NCBI GenBank assembly: GCA_022841475.1
Contig: JALHRJ010000002.1
Coordinates: forward strand, 62,001-126,000
Source of the DNA: Cyclobacteriaceae bacterium
GTDB taxonomy: Bacteria; Bacteroidota; Bacteroidia; Cytophagales; Cyclobacteriaceae
Direction: 5' to 3'
Length of the DNA: 64,000 nucleotides
In this document: in pieces, positions 51,198-58,874 of the stretch
Numbering within the stretch: position 1 is the first letter of the stretch
Layout of the letters: the number at the start of each line of letters is the position of its first letter
Notes under the pieces: generated by a model
Database searches by the model: none
Seen by the model: the letters and a program-made list of their open reading frames with translations, nothing else
Told to the model about the DNA's origin: nothing
Translations under genes and position numbers: made by a program

Positions 51198-51434
51198 CTA
51201 AACTTTTTCAAAACACTGTCTATCGAAATTGAATCTGAAATGTTCCTGCCAGTTTCCATCGTAAAAACCAGTTGCATCACTTGAATATTCCCATTCCCAT
51301 AAACTTAACGGCTTGTTTTCCTTTTTACTTCTGCTTTCGAAGAACGAACCATTATCCATTTTGTACAGATATGTTCTATATATGAATCCATTACGAAACG
51401 CTTCTTTTTTCCAGTATTCAACTGCGCGATGCAT
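51198..51434 (-). CDS. Unknown small protein
   Basis: 78 residues from the ATG at 51434 (AGGAG eight bases upstream); an upstream in-frame start at 51476 lacks a site. Trp/Tyr-rich (MHRAVEYWKKEAFRNGFIYR). Function not recognised. Confidence 0.6.
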   Translation of the reverse strand: MHRAVEYWKKEAFRNGFIYRTYLYKMDNGSFFESRSKKENKPLSLWEWEYSSDATGFYDGNWQEHFRFNFDRQCFEKV

Positions 51435-51614
51435 ATTATTACTCCTGTTAAAACATTCGATTTCAAACGAAATCAATACACCGGAAAGAAACCAACATCT
51501 GTTAAAAGGTCGTATAATTCATTAAACAAATCTAACACAGCAAACCGCCCATCACTGTGATTTCTGTTATAAACAAAACGATATGTTAACCTCACTTTTT
51601 GTTATGGTCATTGC

Positions 51615-51642
51615 ATTATAACGCAAAACAGCACTTTGTCAA
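51615..51642 (-). promoter_or_regulatory. Promoter TTGACA-N16-TATAAT
   Basis: Perfect consensus, in the gap before 51434. The 180-bp leader holds nothing else I can identify. Serves the small gene and the Leu/Gln tRNAs. Confidence 0.85.
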
Positions 51643-51884
51643 GCCAATCTATGTTTAATTATTTCAACGACTTGACCACAAGTTAATGAAAAAATCTCAA
51701 CACCATTTTCATCGTAACAACCCCAAGCAAATTGCTCCGATGGAAGTTCGGCGCACATTGGCTTAATGGACATAATATAAGTAGCGAGACTGTACAGCAC
51801 ATCATACGGGTCAAAATTAACAACCTTGTCGGTTACAATCTTGTATTCCTGTGTGATTCTATTTTTCTTGATTTCCATGTTCAC
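51639..51884 (-). CDS. Unknown small protein
   Basis: 81 residues, alpha/beta (EYKIVTDKVVNFDPYDVLYS). Overlaps the upstream gene by 26 nt. Function not recognised. Confidence 0.5.
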   Translation of the reverse strand: MNMEIKKNRITQEYKIVTDKVVNFDPYDVLYSLATYIMSIKPMCAELPSEQFAWGCYDENGVEIFSLTCGQVVEIIKHRLA

Positions 51885-52158
51885 AAACTTTCACTAATTC
51901 ACTATATTCAACGGCAGTGCGACACTTATGTCCGTTGTTATCAGTATAATCAACGCAAACAAAATAAGGACACCAACCACGTTTATCGCGAGGTGCATAA
52001 ACTTTCGGCACTTTAATAGCGCCAACCATTCCAACTACATCACTGGTTAATGGTGTGAAAACCGGATTCATTCCATAACCAGAATAGTATGCCTGTTTTA
52101 TTATATCGGCTTTGACAGTAACTTTGTCACCAATGTTAAACTTATCGTACTTAGACAT
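51859..52158 (-). CDS. Small SH3-like barrel protein
   Basis: 99 residues from the ATG at 52158. KFNIGDKVTVKADIIKQAYY and later Val/Gly strands suggest an SH3-like or KOW-like barrel. Function unknown. Confidence 0.55.
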   Translation of the reverse strand: MSKYDKFNIGDKVTVKADIIKQAYYSGYGMNPVFTPLTSDVVGMVGAIKVPKVYAPRDKRGWCPYFVCVDYTDNNGHKCRTAVEYSELVKVCEHGNQEK

Positions 52159-52507
52159 TAACATCAATCTCCGTGACAGCATCATTATAATATTTTAACA
52201 AACGATAATCATTTGTTATTGCAATATATATTAAATTGTTTCTTTTGTTTGTAATCCAAATAACATGGTCGTGCGGTGCTGGCGGTTGTATTGTAGCCGG
52301 TTCAAAAACAACCGGAATATTAATTATCTTTGTTGGTATATATTTCTTGTTTTTATCAAAATTATCAATTACAATTTCACTTAACAAAGATATAATATTT
52401 TCAGGTACATGCCAGAACAATTTTTCATTGACACCAAAATATTCAGAAGCAACTGAATGTGCTTTGAAAATTAATTTTAATATTCTAGCTTCGTTTTTAT
52501 TTGGCAT
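52151..52507 (-). CDS. Unknown protein
   Basis: 118 residues from the ATG at 52507 (upstream TTG at 52528 is possible). Helical start MPNKNEARILKLIFKAHSVA, beta end. Overlaps the next gene by 8 nt. Confidence 0.5.
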   Translation of the reverse strand: MPNKNEARILKLIFKAHSVASEYFGVNEKLFWHVPENIISLLSEIVIDNFDKNKKYIPTKIINIPVVFEPATIQPPAPHDHVIWITNKRNNLIYIAITNDYRLLKYYNDAVTEIDVNV

Positions 52508-52509
52508 TC

Positions 52510-53082
52510 CTATAACTTCCCACCCCAATTGTGCATCATATCTTTAATCACAACTGCAATCTCATCGTTTGTTGTAGCTTTTTTGTAACCAATTTGATCG
52601 ATAAGCGCCAATGCCTTGTCGGTTAAACTATATTGACGTTCTTCATCGTCTTCTTTCCAGTCGATACCTTCAGAAGAAACCATATAGCCCATAAGAACTA
52701 ATGCCTCGGCATGAGCTACAAACATCCACTTGTGTTTGTAATTTACAACGGCCTTTTTGTCTAATAAGACATTAATGTTACTTACGTCATTAAAATCAAA
52801 CAAATCACATTCACACTCAAGGCTTTCTTGAAGATTATCCTTTTGGTGAGGACAGTTATCGAGTTTTAACTTGGCATAGAAAAGCAAAGTAGTTAGGTGA
52901 CTAATCCGAAACAAAGCATTCTGGATAGCTTTTTCCATCATGTCATCTAATAGTTTGGCATAACTATCCCAGAATTCGTGATAGGTTATGCCCGTTATAA
53001 AATCCGGCTCATATCCAAAATCGGCCACTTCTTGCATAACGATGTCTATATCAACAGGTAAATCAAAGTAATTTTGTCTCAT
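52510..53082 (-). CDS. Unknown helical protein
   Basis: 190 residues, helical, Asp/Leu-rich (NYFDLPVDIDIVMQEVADFG). Function not recognised. Confidence 0.6.
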   Translation of the reverse strand: MRQNYFDLPVDIDIVMQEVADFGYEPDFITGITYHEFWDSYAKLLDDMMEKAIQNALFRISHLTTLLFYAKLKLDNCPHQKDNLQESLECECDLFDFNDVSNINVLLDKKAVVNYKHKWMFVAHAEALVLMGYMVSSEGIDWKEDDEERQYSLTDKALALIDQIGYKKATTNDEIAVVIKDMMHNWGGKL

Positions 53083-53088
53083 TGTTAT

Positions 53089-53328
53089 TTAATCCAAATC
53101 GTCGTGAATTTTGTAACCCATTTCTTCGAGTCGCTTCATGATAGCAACCCGGATTTCAATCTCGGAAGTACCACGCCAATTACGCAGCACATCTTTTTTG
53201 ATGCGAGTTTTGTCCTCGTTGCGATATTCATTCGCGCTATCAATCGCAAAAGAACGACGCATGTTCTTTTTGTTTCTCGGTTTGCGCTGTTGATTTTTGT
53301 GCTTACCTGTTTTTTGTGGCTTTGCCAT
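53089..53328 (-). CDS. Small basic protein
   Basis: 79 residues. The first 30 are extremely basic (KPQKTGKHKNQQRKPRNKKN), then a helical C-terminus. Nucleic-acid binding is likely from charge alone. Confidence 0.6.
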   Translation of the reverse strand: MAKPQKTGKHKNQQRKPRNKKNMRRSFAIDSANEYRNEDKTRIKKDVLRNWRGTSEIEIRVAIMKRLEEMGYKIHDDLD

Positions 53329-53332
53329 AAAA

Positions 53333-53569
53333 TTATTCTCCGAACATCATAATGAACGTCTTGTTACCCAATGTATTTCTCAAATCAGGTTTTTGACAAC
53401 CTACTTCATAATAACCCGCCTTGACATTCATGGCAATGTTATCGTGGATATTCTGGTGAATATCTTCTGGCGCATAATACTGGGTCGTATAAACTGCTCG
53501 ATATAGTTTGCCATCCTTGTAACCAACATGAACGTCAATGCCATTTACCTTCACGAGTTTCGCCTTCAT
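53333..53569 (-). CDS. Unknown small protein
   Basis: 78 residues, beta-rich (KLVKVNGIDVHVGYKDGKLY). Follows tRNA-Thr. Function not recognised. Confidence 0.55.
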   Translation of the reverse strand: MKAKLVKVNGIDVHVGYKDGKLYRAVYTTQYYAPEDIHQNIHDNIAMNVKAGYYEVGCQKPDLRNTLGNKTFIMMFGE

Positions 53570-53602
53570 TTTTTTTGTTTTCCTAAAACAAAATAACTAA
53601 AA

Positions 53603-53675
53603 AGCCCAAAGTGAGACTTGAACTCACGACCTCTCGCTTACAAGGCGAATGCTCTACCAACTGAGCTATTTGGGC
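53603..53675 (-). tRNA. tRNA-Thr(UGU)
   Basis: Acceptor GCCCAAA/TTTGGGC, anticodon loop CTTGTAA, T-arm GTGAG-TTCAAGT-CTCAC, discriminator U. Confidence 0.96.
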
Positions 53676-53683
53676 ATAACAAC

Positions 53684-54082
53684 CTATGCGATTTCGTTCA
53701 ATGCTTCTTCTGCTTCATCCCACCATTCTTGTTCTTCACGCATACGAACGCGACTGCCTTTGTTTTGAACGTCAGGACGCGACCATCCATCGCGGGCAAC
53801 GAAGCATTCCTGTTGACCATTTCCCCTGCGGAAAGTTGACGCATTCTTGTACGGGCTGTAACGAAACAACCGAACACCACCGTCTTTACGAGGAAAAACA
53901 ATAGCGCCAGACTCATTGATTTCAAAACGGTTGTGAATAAAGAAATTGCGTCCGCGCCGAAAATCGCGACGTTTTTTATCGCGAGGATTATGACGAGATT
54001 CTTGGCGCTCAATGAATTCACGAAAAGCCTCGACATCGATTTCGGTATCAATATCGATAGTGGGTTCAATGTTTGCGCTCAT
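53684..54082 (-). CDS. Arg-rich protein
   Basis: 132 residues: acidic first 25, very Arg-rich middle (HNPRDKKRRDFRRGRNFF), mixed end. Own promoter at 54118, followed by tRNA-Thr. Probably binds nucleic acid. Confidence 0.6.
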   Translation of the reverse strand: MSANIEPTIDIDTEIDVEAFREFIERQESRHNPRDKKRRDFRRGRNFFIHNRFEINESGAIVFPRKDGGVRLFRYSPYKNASTFRRGNGQQECFVARDGWSRPDVQNKGSRVRMREEQEWWDEAEEALNEIA

Positions 54083-54117
54083 GATTTTTCCCTTTTGTAT
54101 TCCAACTTATAAAAACA

Positions 54118-54145
54118 ATTATAGCGCTAAAATCTTAAAAGTCAA
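54118..54145 (-). promoter_or_regulatory. Promoter TTGACT-N16-TATAAT
   Basis: Drives the Arg-rich gene and tRNA-Thr. Confidence 0.85.
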
Positions 54146-54150
54146 CTGTT

Positions 54151-54441
54151 TTAATTCAGAAACACTCGAATTAAATTTCTTATATATGCTTTTAACACTT
54201 GAAGGTTCATAAGGCTTTCGCGTTTGTGGTAAGCAACATCAAAATCAAAATGATTGACTCGCATGTAGTTTTCTACATCAAGTTCGAGTTTTGGGTCGTC
54301 GTTTAAAACATAAAAACTAACTTGTTCTTGGTTGTTATCAACAAACCGATAAGAAAAAATAGGTTTAGTTTGAGAAAAATAAAACAAAACTTTATCGAGG
54401 ACATCAATCGTGGTATAAAAAACAGGTTTTCGGTCAATCAC
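54151..54441 (-). CDS. Unknown small protein
   Basis: 96 residues, alpha/beta (IDVLDKVLFYFSQTKPIFSY). Follows tRNA-Met. Function not recognised. Confidence 0.55.
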   Translation of the reverse strand: MIDRKPVFYTTIDVLDKVLFYFSQTKPIFSYRFVDNNQEQVSFYVLNDDPKLELDVENYMRVNHFDFDVAYHKRESLMNLQVLKAYIRNLIRVFLN

Positions 54442-54475
54442 AATTTTACCTAATAGTTTTTGAAAACATAGATTG

Positions 54476-54547
54476 TGGACACACTTGGATTCGAACCAAG
54501 AACCGACCCGTTATGAGCAGGCTGCTCTGCCGTTGAGCTATGCGTCC
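54476..54547 (-). tRNA. tRNA-Met or -Ile2 (CAU), copy 1
   Basis: Acceptor GGACGCA/TGTGTCC, anticodon loop CTCATAA, discriminator A. Position 1 is paired, so it is not an initiator. Confidence 0.93.
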
Positions 54548-54554
54548 TTGCTTA

Positions 54555-54588
54555 TAAAACAAAAGTGTCGTCTGTTGTCAGGCGACAC
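54555..54588 (-). terminator. Terminator of the large structured RNA
   Basis: Minus strand GTGTCGCC-TGACAACA-GACGACAC followed by TTTTGTTTT. Confidence 0.85.
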
Positions 54589-54845
54589 TCCTATTAAAAA
54601 ATTTAGACAAATAATTAAATATCGGGGCCTTTTAATTATTGATAAATTATGGTAGATAACCGATATTTGTCAGTCTAAATTATCTCGCTTTGCAATGCTG
54701 CTGTGCATGGTGCGAGACAAACCCTTAACACTTTTGATTTGCGATAGTGCATTGCAACTGACGGGCTTTCGCCAACATTATCAACCTACGCGAGTCATAA
54801 ACCCATAAAAATAAAACTAAGTATCAAAAACAATATTTGCTAAAA

Positions 54846-54917
54846 CCAGAACAAGTTGCGAACCTGTGACTTGGAGAAATATTTTTGAAACGTTAACCCA
54901 AGTCGAATCAGTTCTGG
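54846..54917 (-). other. tRNA-like fold inside the large RNA
   Basis: CCAGAA/TTCTGG closes a unit with a 7-bp hairpin GACTTGG/CCAAGTC and a T-arm-like hairpin ACAGG-TTCGCAA-CTTGT. No proper D-arm or anticodon arm. Could be a decayed tRNA or a tRNA mimic. Confidence 0.4.
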
Positions 54918-54943
54918 ATGTATCTATTTTTAAGTTACAAATA

Positions 54944-54972
54944 AGTGTACCAAAAAATAAAAATTTTGTCAA
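54944..54972 (-). promoter_or_regulatory. Internal promoter TTGACA-N17-TACACT
   Basis: Lies in an A/T-rich stretch between two structured halves of the large RNA. Confidence 0.6.
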
Positions 54973-55315
54973 GTACCTATTTTTAATTTCGGCTAGGTTG
55001 ATACTGCGTTCTCGACCTAGCCTATACTCAGCATCGTCTTTAATCTGAGTTTTGGCGCTTTTAGCTATAACAAGGTAGCAGGGGCGATATTACTGCGCCT
55101 TACTATTCTCGTGCTTCCCTAGACGTTTTCACTAAGTTTCGGCGTCTTGTTAGAGCCGTTCTCTTAGCTAGTGCTCTTTGCGAAGCTACCTTGTGCCGTT
55201 TGTTTCCCCAGTTCCGCATCTTACCGTCCGGCTGACGTAGCGGGGTTATTCAGTGAAACTTGTGCAGCAAGCAACACTGAAAGGGTTACTGTTTCCTTAT
55301 GTGACTTACACACTC

Positions 55316-55343
55316 ATTATATAGTGTGTTTCTGATTTGTCAA
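55316..55343 (-). promoter_or_regulatory. Promoter TTGACA-N16-TATAAT for the large RNA
   Basis: Perfect hexamers just downstream of tRNA-Met copy 2; no coding gene follows for 800 bp. Confidence 0.88.
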
Positions 55344-55349
55344 GCATTT

Positions 55350-55422
55350 TGATCGCACTTGGATTCGAACCAAGAACCGACCCGTTATGAGCAGGCTGCT
55401 CTGCCAATTGAGCTACGCGATC
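55350..55422 (-). tRNA. tRNA-Met or -Ile2 (CAU), copy 2
   Basis: Acceptor GATCGCG/TGCGATC, same anticodon and T arms as copy 1 but different acceptor and D-loop. One of the two may be the lysidine-modified Ile tRNA. Confidence 0.93.
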
Positions 55423-55573
55423 AGTGATTTGCAAAAAACCAATAGAGACTATAACCAGCCATAAACAAAGCTACCGTTATATAAACAATCAACGTCGCCA
55501 TCGCAAAAAACGTTGTTGCTTTTTCGAAGCAATCGAGCTTTGTTATCTTATCGAAATAGTCTTTAAGTTTCAT
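55421..55573 (-). CDS. 50-residue membrane protein
   Basis: From the ATG at 55573 with GGAG upstream. One membrane segment, FFAMATLIVYITVALFMAGY, near the C-terminus and a charged N-terminus. Overlaps the RNA-ligase stop by 11 nt. Function unknown. Confidence 0.6.
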   Translation of the reverse strand: MKLKDYFDKITKLDCFEKATTFFAMATLIVYITVALFMAGYSLYWFFANH

Positions 55574-56216
55574 CAATGACTCCGTTTGGTTTTTCGTTGT
55601 ATATCTTTGACCAGTGTTTATCGGTCTGAACATGATTGGCGCGTACAAATTTGGCTACACAGACAGAAAAATCATCACAAGCAAAAGAGTCGGTAATCCG
55701 AACAACATAACCTTCTTGTTCGCCTTGTAAATAGCTTTTACCTGTGTAACATGCCTTAATTACATCTTCTTTGTAAGCACCACGATACAAAGTTGGAACA
55801 GTTTGTATGTCAAGCAATTTTGCGTAGATAACTGTATCATCCCAAGACAAACACTTATCATCTTCCCAAATGCTAAACAAACGAAACCAATCACCGACAA
55901 GTTCTTTAGCATTATAACGAATGCTGTGTTTAGCATAAAGATATTCGCCACACAAACGAATGTTGTTTGGAATGAGTCCTTGAACTCGTCTGGCCCACCA
56001 AGCCTTTAACCAATCGCGTGATACATGATAACGGTTGTTCATGCTACGCGCATGAAGTGTATCATTATACAGTGTGAAGTTTTCGCCATCCAGCTTTTCT
56101 GTGACGACCACTTCGCCAGCATATAACTTGTCCATTGTTTCAATCACCCGGTCATCAGCAGAAATGCCTTCAGAAAAAGGCAGGTGTGATGTTCGGGGAT
56201 ATTTCATTGTTTCCAT
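55563..56216 (-). CDS. Rnl-type RNA ligase
   Basis: 217 residues from the ATG at 56216 (AAGG eight bases upstream). Nucleotidyltransferase motif I EKLDGEN (Lys41), motif III-like CGEYLYAKHSI, motif IV EGYVVR, motif V VAKFVR. Seals 3'-OH/5'-phosphate RNA ends with ATP. Short, without the extra C-terminal domain of T4 Rnl2. Complements RtcB. Own promoter at 56251. Confidence 0.88.
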   Translation of the reverse strand: METMKYPRTSHLPFSEGISADDRVIETMDKLYAGEVVVTEKLDGENFTLYNDTLHARSMNNRYHVSRDWLKAWWARRVQGLIPNNIRLCGEYLYAKHSIRYNAKELVGDWFRLFSIWEDDKCLSWDDTVIYAKLLDIQTVPTLYRGAYKEDVIKACYTGKSYLQGEQEGYVVRITDSFACDDFSVCVAKFVRANHVQTDKHWSKIYNEKPNGVIDET

Positions 56217-56250
56217 CACGCCCACCTTTTCTTTCAGAGGATATAGTTGT

Positions 56251-56278
56251 ATTATACAGCTTGATGTGTATTTGTCAA
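56251..56278 (-). promoter_or_regulatory. Promoter TTGACA-N16-TATAAT
   Basis: Drives RNA ligase, the small membrane protein and tRNA-Met copy 2. Confidence 0.87.
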
Positions 56279-57006
56279 GGGATTTGTTTCAATCTCGTTT
56301 CTGCCATTTCGCAATAAAACTTAGACTTGTCGATGCCGATATAATTACGTCCTGACTTTTTTGTTACAACAGCCGTTGTGCCGCTTCCAACAAACGGGTC
56401 TAATATAACCTTAGCATCAGTTGATGAAATTATTCTATCTACCAATTCACTTGGGAATGGTGCAGGGTGAGAATTATTTTTTTCTTGATTAATGCGCCAA
56501 ACATCACCATGTCTATTTGCAGTAGGCTTCAATTTGAATTTTGATTTAGCAATCAGATAGATAACTTCATATGTTGGCAAAAAATAGCTATCGTTAAAAT
56601 TAATTCCGCCGCTACGCTGCCAAATAATAATTTGTCTCACGGGAAAACCCGAAACAATATCTTGTCGGTCTTGCAACAAACCTTTTTGAACACGCCATTT
56701 GTGGTTATAGAAAATAGCCCCATTATCAGGAATCAACCGCATCATTTCCGTTAAACATGAACGCTGCCATTTTACATATTCATCGTGCGGCATATTATCG
56801 TCGTGTTCATCGTACCCATCAATCAACTGTGCGTTTTTCCAGCGGCCCTTGGCGTGACTTTTCATCCCATTACCGGATGAATTTTTTAAGTTATATGGTG
56901 GCGATGTAACAATCAAATCAACCGATTCACTTGTCATTTGTCTCATAACATCAATACAATCGCCACATACAATTTGATTAAGAAACATATGTGGATAATA
57001 AGCCAT
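56275..57006 (-). CDS. Beta-class DNA methyltransferase
   Basis: 243 residues. VTSPPYNLKNSSGNG near residue 34 and DPFVGSGTTAVV near 203, plus DVWRINQEKNNSHPAPFP, the usual pattern of phage adenine/cytosine amino-methyltransferases. Overlaps the upstream gene. Confidence 0.9.
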   Translation of the reverse strand: MAYYPHMFLNQIVCGDCIDVMRQMTSESVDLIVTSPPYNLKNSSGNGMKSHAKGRWKNAQLIDGYDEHDDNMPHDEYVKWQRSCLTEMMRLIPDNGAIFYNHKWRVQKGLLQDRQDIVSGFPVRQIIIWQRSGGINFNDSYFLPTYEVIYLIAKSKFKLKPTANRHGDVWRINQEKNNSHPAPFPSELVDRIISSTDAKVILDPFVGSGTTAVVTKKSGRNYIGIDKSKFYCEMAETRLKQIP

Positions 57007-57601
57007 CGAAATCTACTCCTTTTAGTTTTGCAACATGTTTTAAGTAACGAATAATGCCTTCTTGGTAATAATGAAATCTTGTATTCAATTCCATTAGTTG
57101 TTTCAAGGTTTTTAACTGTGCATCGGTTGGCGGGTTATCGTATGGTACAACGCCATGCATCAATAGTATCCAACCCGCTTTAATTAATCCCTCTTGGTCA
57201 TGGTTGACCTTTGCTGTCAAATCGGGTTCAATTTTAAATTGATAAATTAAATCTTTCGCCAGTCTTGTATGTCCTAACCATTCGCAGCGATATATATCAC
57301 CATTTGGAGCAAGGTATCCATCAACATCATGCACTAAAGCGCGGCTTAAATCGAATGGCAACAATGGACATATCATTCGATAATCATTATTAATTTGTTC
57401 TATGCGTTCCTCGTCCATATCATGAACGATGCCATAGTCTTTTATGATGATAAGACCCTTTGGTGGATAAGAGAAGTGTGAATAACCACCGAACCAGTGA
57501 AACTCGTCAGCTTCTTCTAAAGTCCCTAACGCCCAATGCGGCGTATCATCACCATAAATCCCTTGTTGGTTATACTGAATCGCCAACCAGTGCTTCAACA
57601 T
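56978..57601 (-). CDS. Unknown protein
   Basis: 207 residues from the ATG at 57601. His/Trp-rich (PHWALGTLEEADEFHWFGGY), alpha/beta, several Asp-Pro turns. Overlaps both neighbours by about 30 nt. Function not recognised. Confidence 0.55.
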   Translation of the reverse strand: MLKHWLAIQYNQQGIYGDDTPHWALGTLEEADEFHWFGGYSHFSYPPKGLIIIKDYGIVHDMDEERIEQINNDYRMICPLLPFDLSRALVHDVDGYLAPNGDIYRCEWLGHTRLAKDLIYQFKIEPDLTAKVNHDQEGLIKAGWILLMHGVVPYDNPPTDAQLKTLKQLMELNTRFHYYQEGIIRYLKHVAKLKGVDFDGLLSTYVS

Positions 57602-58052
57602 GATTTTGCTCCAAAACAATATTATCGGGCAATTGATTAAGAAGAATATTCCACATTTTCACAAAATCTTCTGCAACAATCGTTTCAATATCAATTGTGA
57701 TGTCGTTGACAACAGTTTCTCCTGATTGAAATGTCATGGGTGAAGTATAGGTTTTGCCATCGTATTCAAAGACAAATTTACACAAAAAATACCATTCAAC
57801 GCTATCACCTTCTGACATTTCGCTTTTGTAATTAAATGTCTGTGGCTTAATTAGTAAATTAATATTTTCTTGAATAGGAATGATTGCTAAATGTTTATCA
57901 ACATCAATAGTAGCTTTTTCCATAAGATGTTGCAAACCAATCATCTTGAGAAAAAATGATGCACGATAAGAGATACTGTTTTTAATCTTCGTGTTGCTTC
58001 GTTCAATCACTCGAAAAACAGGCTTCATAAAATCAGGATTACGATTAAGCAT
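57570..58052 (-). CDS. Unknown protein, full-length paralogue of the adjacent remnant
   Basis: 160 residues from the ATG at 58052, spaced nine bases from GAGG. The C-terminal half, EWYFLCKFVFEYDGKTYTSP ... VAEDFVKMWNILLNQLPDNI, matches the truncated copy upstream. Function unknown. Confidence 0.6.
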   Translation of the reverse strand: MLNRNPDFMKPVFRVIERSNTKIKNSISYRASFFLKMIGLQHLMEKATIDVDKHLAIIPIQENINLLIKPQTFNYKSEMSEGDSVEWYFLCKFVFEYDGKTYTSPMTFQSGETVVNDITIDIETIVAEDFVKMWNILLNQLPDNIVLEQNHVEALVGDSV

Positions 58053-58269
58053 TTTTGACATCCTCGTCCGGTATTGTATTAGCAACAATTAAATCATTAA
58101 GGTCAAGCCACATTTGAACAAATTTCTCTGCGATATAAATGCCATCGGGCAAAATCCGATGATCTCTCACAATTGACACACCAGAAGAAAAAGAATCTTT
58201 AACCTCTACATTTACCACGTCTTTAGTATAAAATAATTCGGTGTGGTATTCCCAATTTGACTCCTGGCA
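58045..58269 (-). pseudogene. Truncated paralogue lacking its 5' half
   Basis: Open frame with no usable start: ESNWEYHTELFYTKDVVNVE ... GIYIAEKFVQMWLDLNDLIV, ending at TAA 58045. It aligns along its length with the C-terminal half of the next gene (W...F, SG..V..D..I, IAE-FV-MW--L). Upstream of codon 1 the sequence changes to the structured RNA at 58270. Looks like a gene whose front was replaced. Confidence 0.7.
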
Positions 58270-58407
58270 TCAGCGCGGGATATATCGCTGATCAACTGGT
58301 TAGCAAAATTTCCGATTCACTCAACGATTTCAGCGTATTCTGCTATCCCTAACAGATCGTTTTAGCTACATCGAGCGAACCACTAATATCTCCAAAAGTG
58401 ACCCACG
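58270..58407 (-). ncRNA. Structured RNA transcribed toward the truncated paralogue
   Basis: Strong promoter at 58414 starts a ~140-nt ORF-free leader with stems such as CTGTTAGGGATAGCAG, AACGAT..ATCGTT and ATCAGCG..CGCTGAT. The family is not recognised. It could be a ncRNA or a long leader. Confidence 0.5.
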
Positions 58408-58413
58408 ATTGTC

Positions 58414-58442
58414 ATTATAGAGTAACAAGGCTTAAATGTCAA
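58414..58442 (-). promoter_or_regulatory. Promoter TTGACA-N17-TATAAT
   Basis: Perfect hexamers; faces the structured RNA and lies back-to-back with the promoter of the plus-strand gene. Confidence 0.85.
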
Positions 58443-58469
58443 GCGTTTAGCTACATCATTTTTTTGAGT

Positions 58470-58475
58470 TATAAT
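58470..58475 (+). promoter_or_regulatory. -10 element TATAAT of the plus-strand gene
   Basis: TGAGTTATAAT, 42 bp before the ATG, with only a weak -35 (TTAGCT, 17-base spacer). The word TTTAGCTACATC at 58446 recurs at 58361. Confidence 0.6.
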
Positions 58476-58516
58476 TATTTCAATGAACGTATTTTAAACA
58501 GCAAACGAGGAAAACA

Positions 58517-58867
58517 ATGTTAACCAGAAAAACTTTGCAATACATGGGAAAAACCCGCCGCGCCAAAGGCCAATCAGTCAGCGAAAATGTTTTTGAAGCA
58601 CTGAATGAATTTGGTTCTGTCATAATAAAAGACCAAGCGCGTTTTGAAAAAGCTGTCAATGGAGTGATTGATCAGTTAGAGTTTCCAACTGACAAAGACA
58701 CAAAAGATTTTCTTGACAATATAATTAGGGCATCGAAAGCATTCTCGAATGGAATCGATGCAGGTAACTTTATTCTTGAAGACTATGGCGCAAAACCAAT
58801 TGATGTAAGAGAAGAAATTTATGGCGCATTAAGTGGCGTTATATACAATTACTTTTACGGACGCTAG
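58517..58867 (+). CDS. Lone plus-strand small basic-N-terminus protein
   Basis: 116 residues, the only convincing plus-strand coding gene. ACGAGG precedes the ATG. N-terminus MLTRKTLQYMGKTRRAKGQS is basic and shares RKTL-YMGK with the C-terminal tail of the 19423 product; the rest is acidic and helical. It has the same build as the nine small proteins at 16.9-22 kb but its own promoter and opposite direction. Function unknown. Confidence 0.75.
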   Translation: MLTRKTLQYMGKTRRAKGQSVSENVFEALNEFGSVIIKDQARFEKAVNGVIDQLEFPTDKDTKDFLDNIIRASKAFSNGIDAGNFILEDYGAKPIDVREEIYGALSGVIYNYFYGR

Positions 58868-58874
58868 TCATTCA

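Larger units (their letters stand above)
54555..55309 (-). ncRNA. Large structured non-coding RNA between tRNA genes (GOLLD/ROOL-like setting)
   Basis: Eight hundred bases without a minus-strand ORF in a genome that otherwise has almost no gaps. Strong promoter at 55316 and terminator at 54555 bracket it. Visible stems: 10-bp long-range ACAAGGTAGC (55185-55194) with GCTACCTTGT (55070-55079); GGCTAGGT/ACCTAGCC; TTCAGTG/CACTGAA; AGACG/CGTCT; TGCAATGC/GCATTGCA; and ATTTAGAC..ATATCGG with CCGATAT..GTCTAAAT near the 3' end. A second promoter at 54944 could make the 3' half a separate RNA. Length, phage context and tRNA flanks match GOLLD and ROOL RNAs, but I see no sequence motif that proves either. 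Confidence 0.7.

Noticed and set aside
54975-55310. RNase P RNA
   Set aside because: The size is right and CGGTAAGA is present, but the conserved GAGGAAAGTCC and ACAGAA blocks are missing.
54555-55310. tmRNA or group I intron
   Set aside because: No alanine-tRNA acceptor halves or tag frame for tmRNA; no group I core motifs, and the flanking tRNAs are complete.
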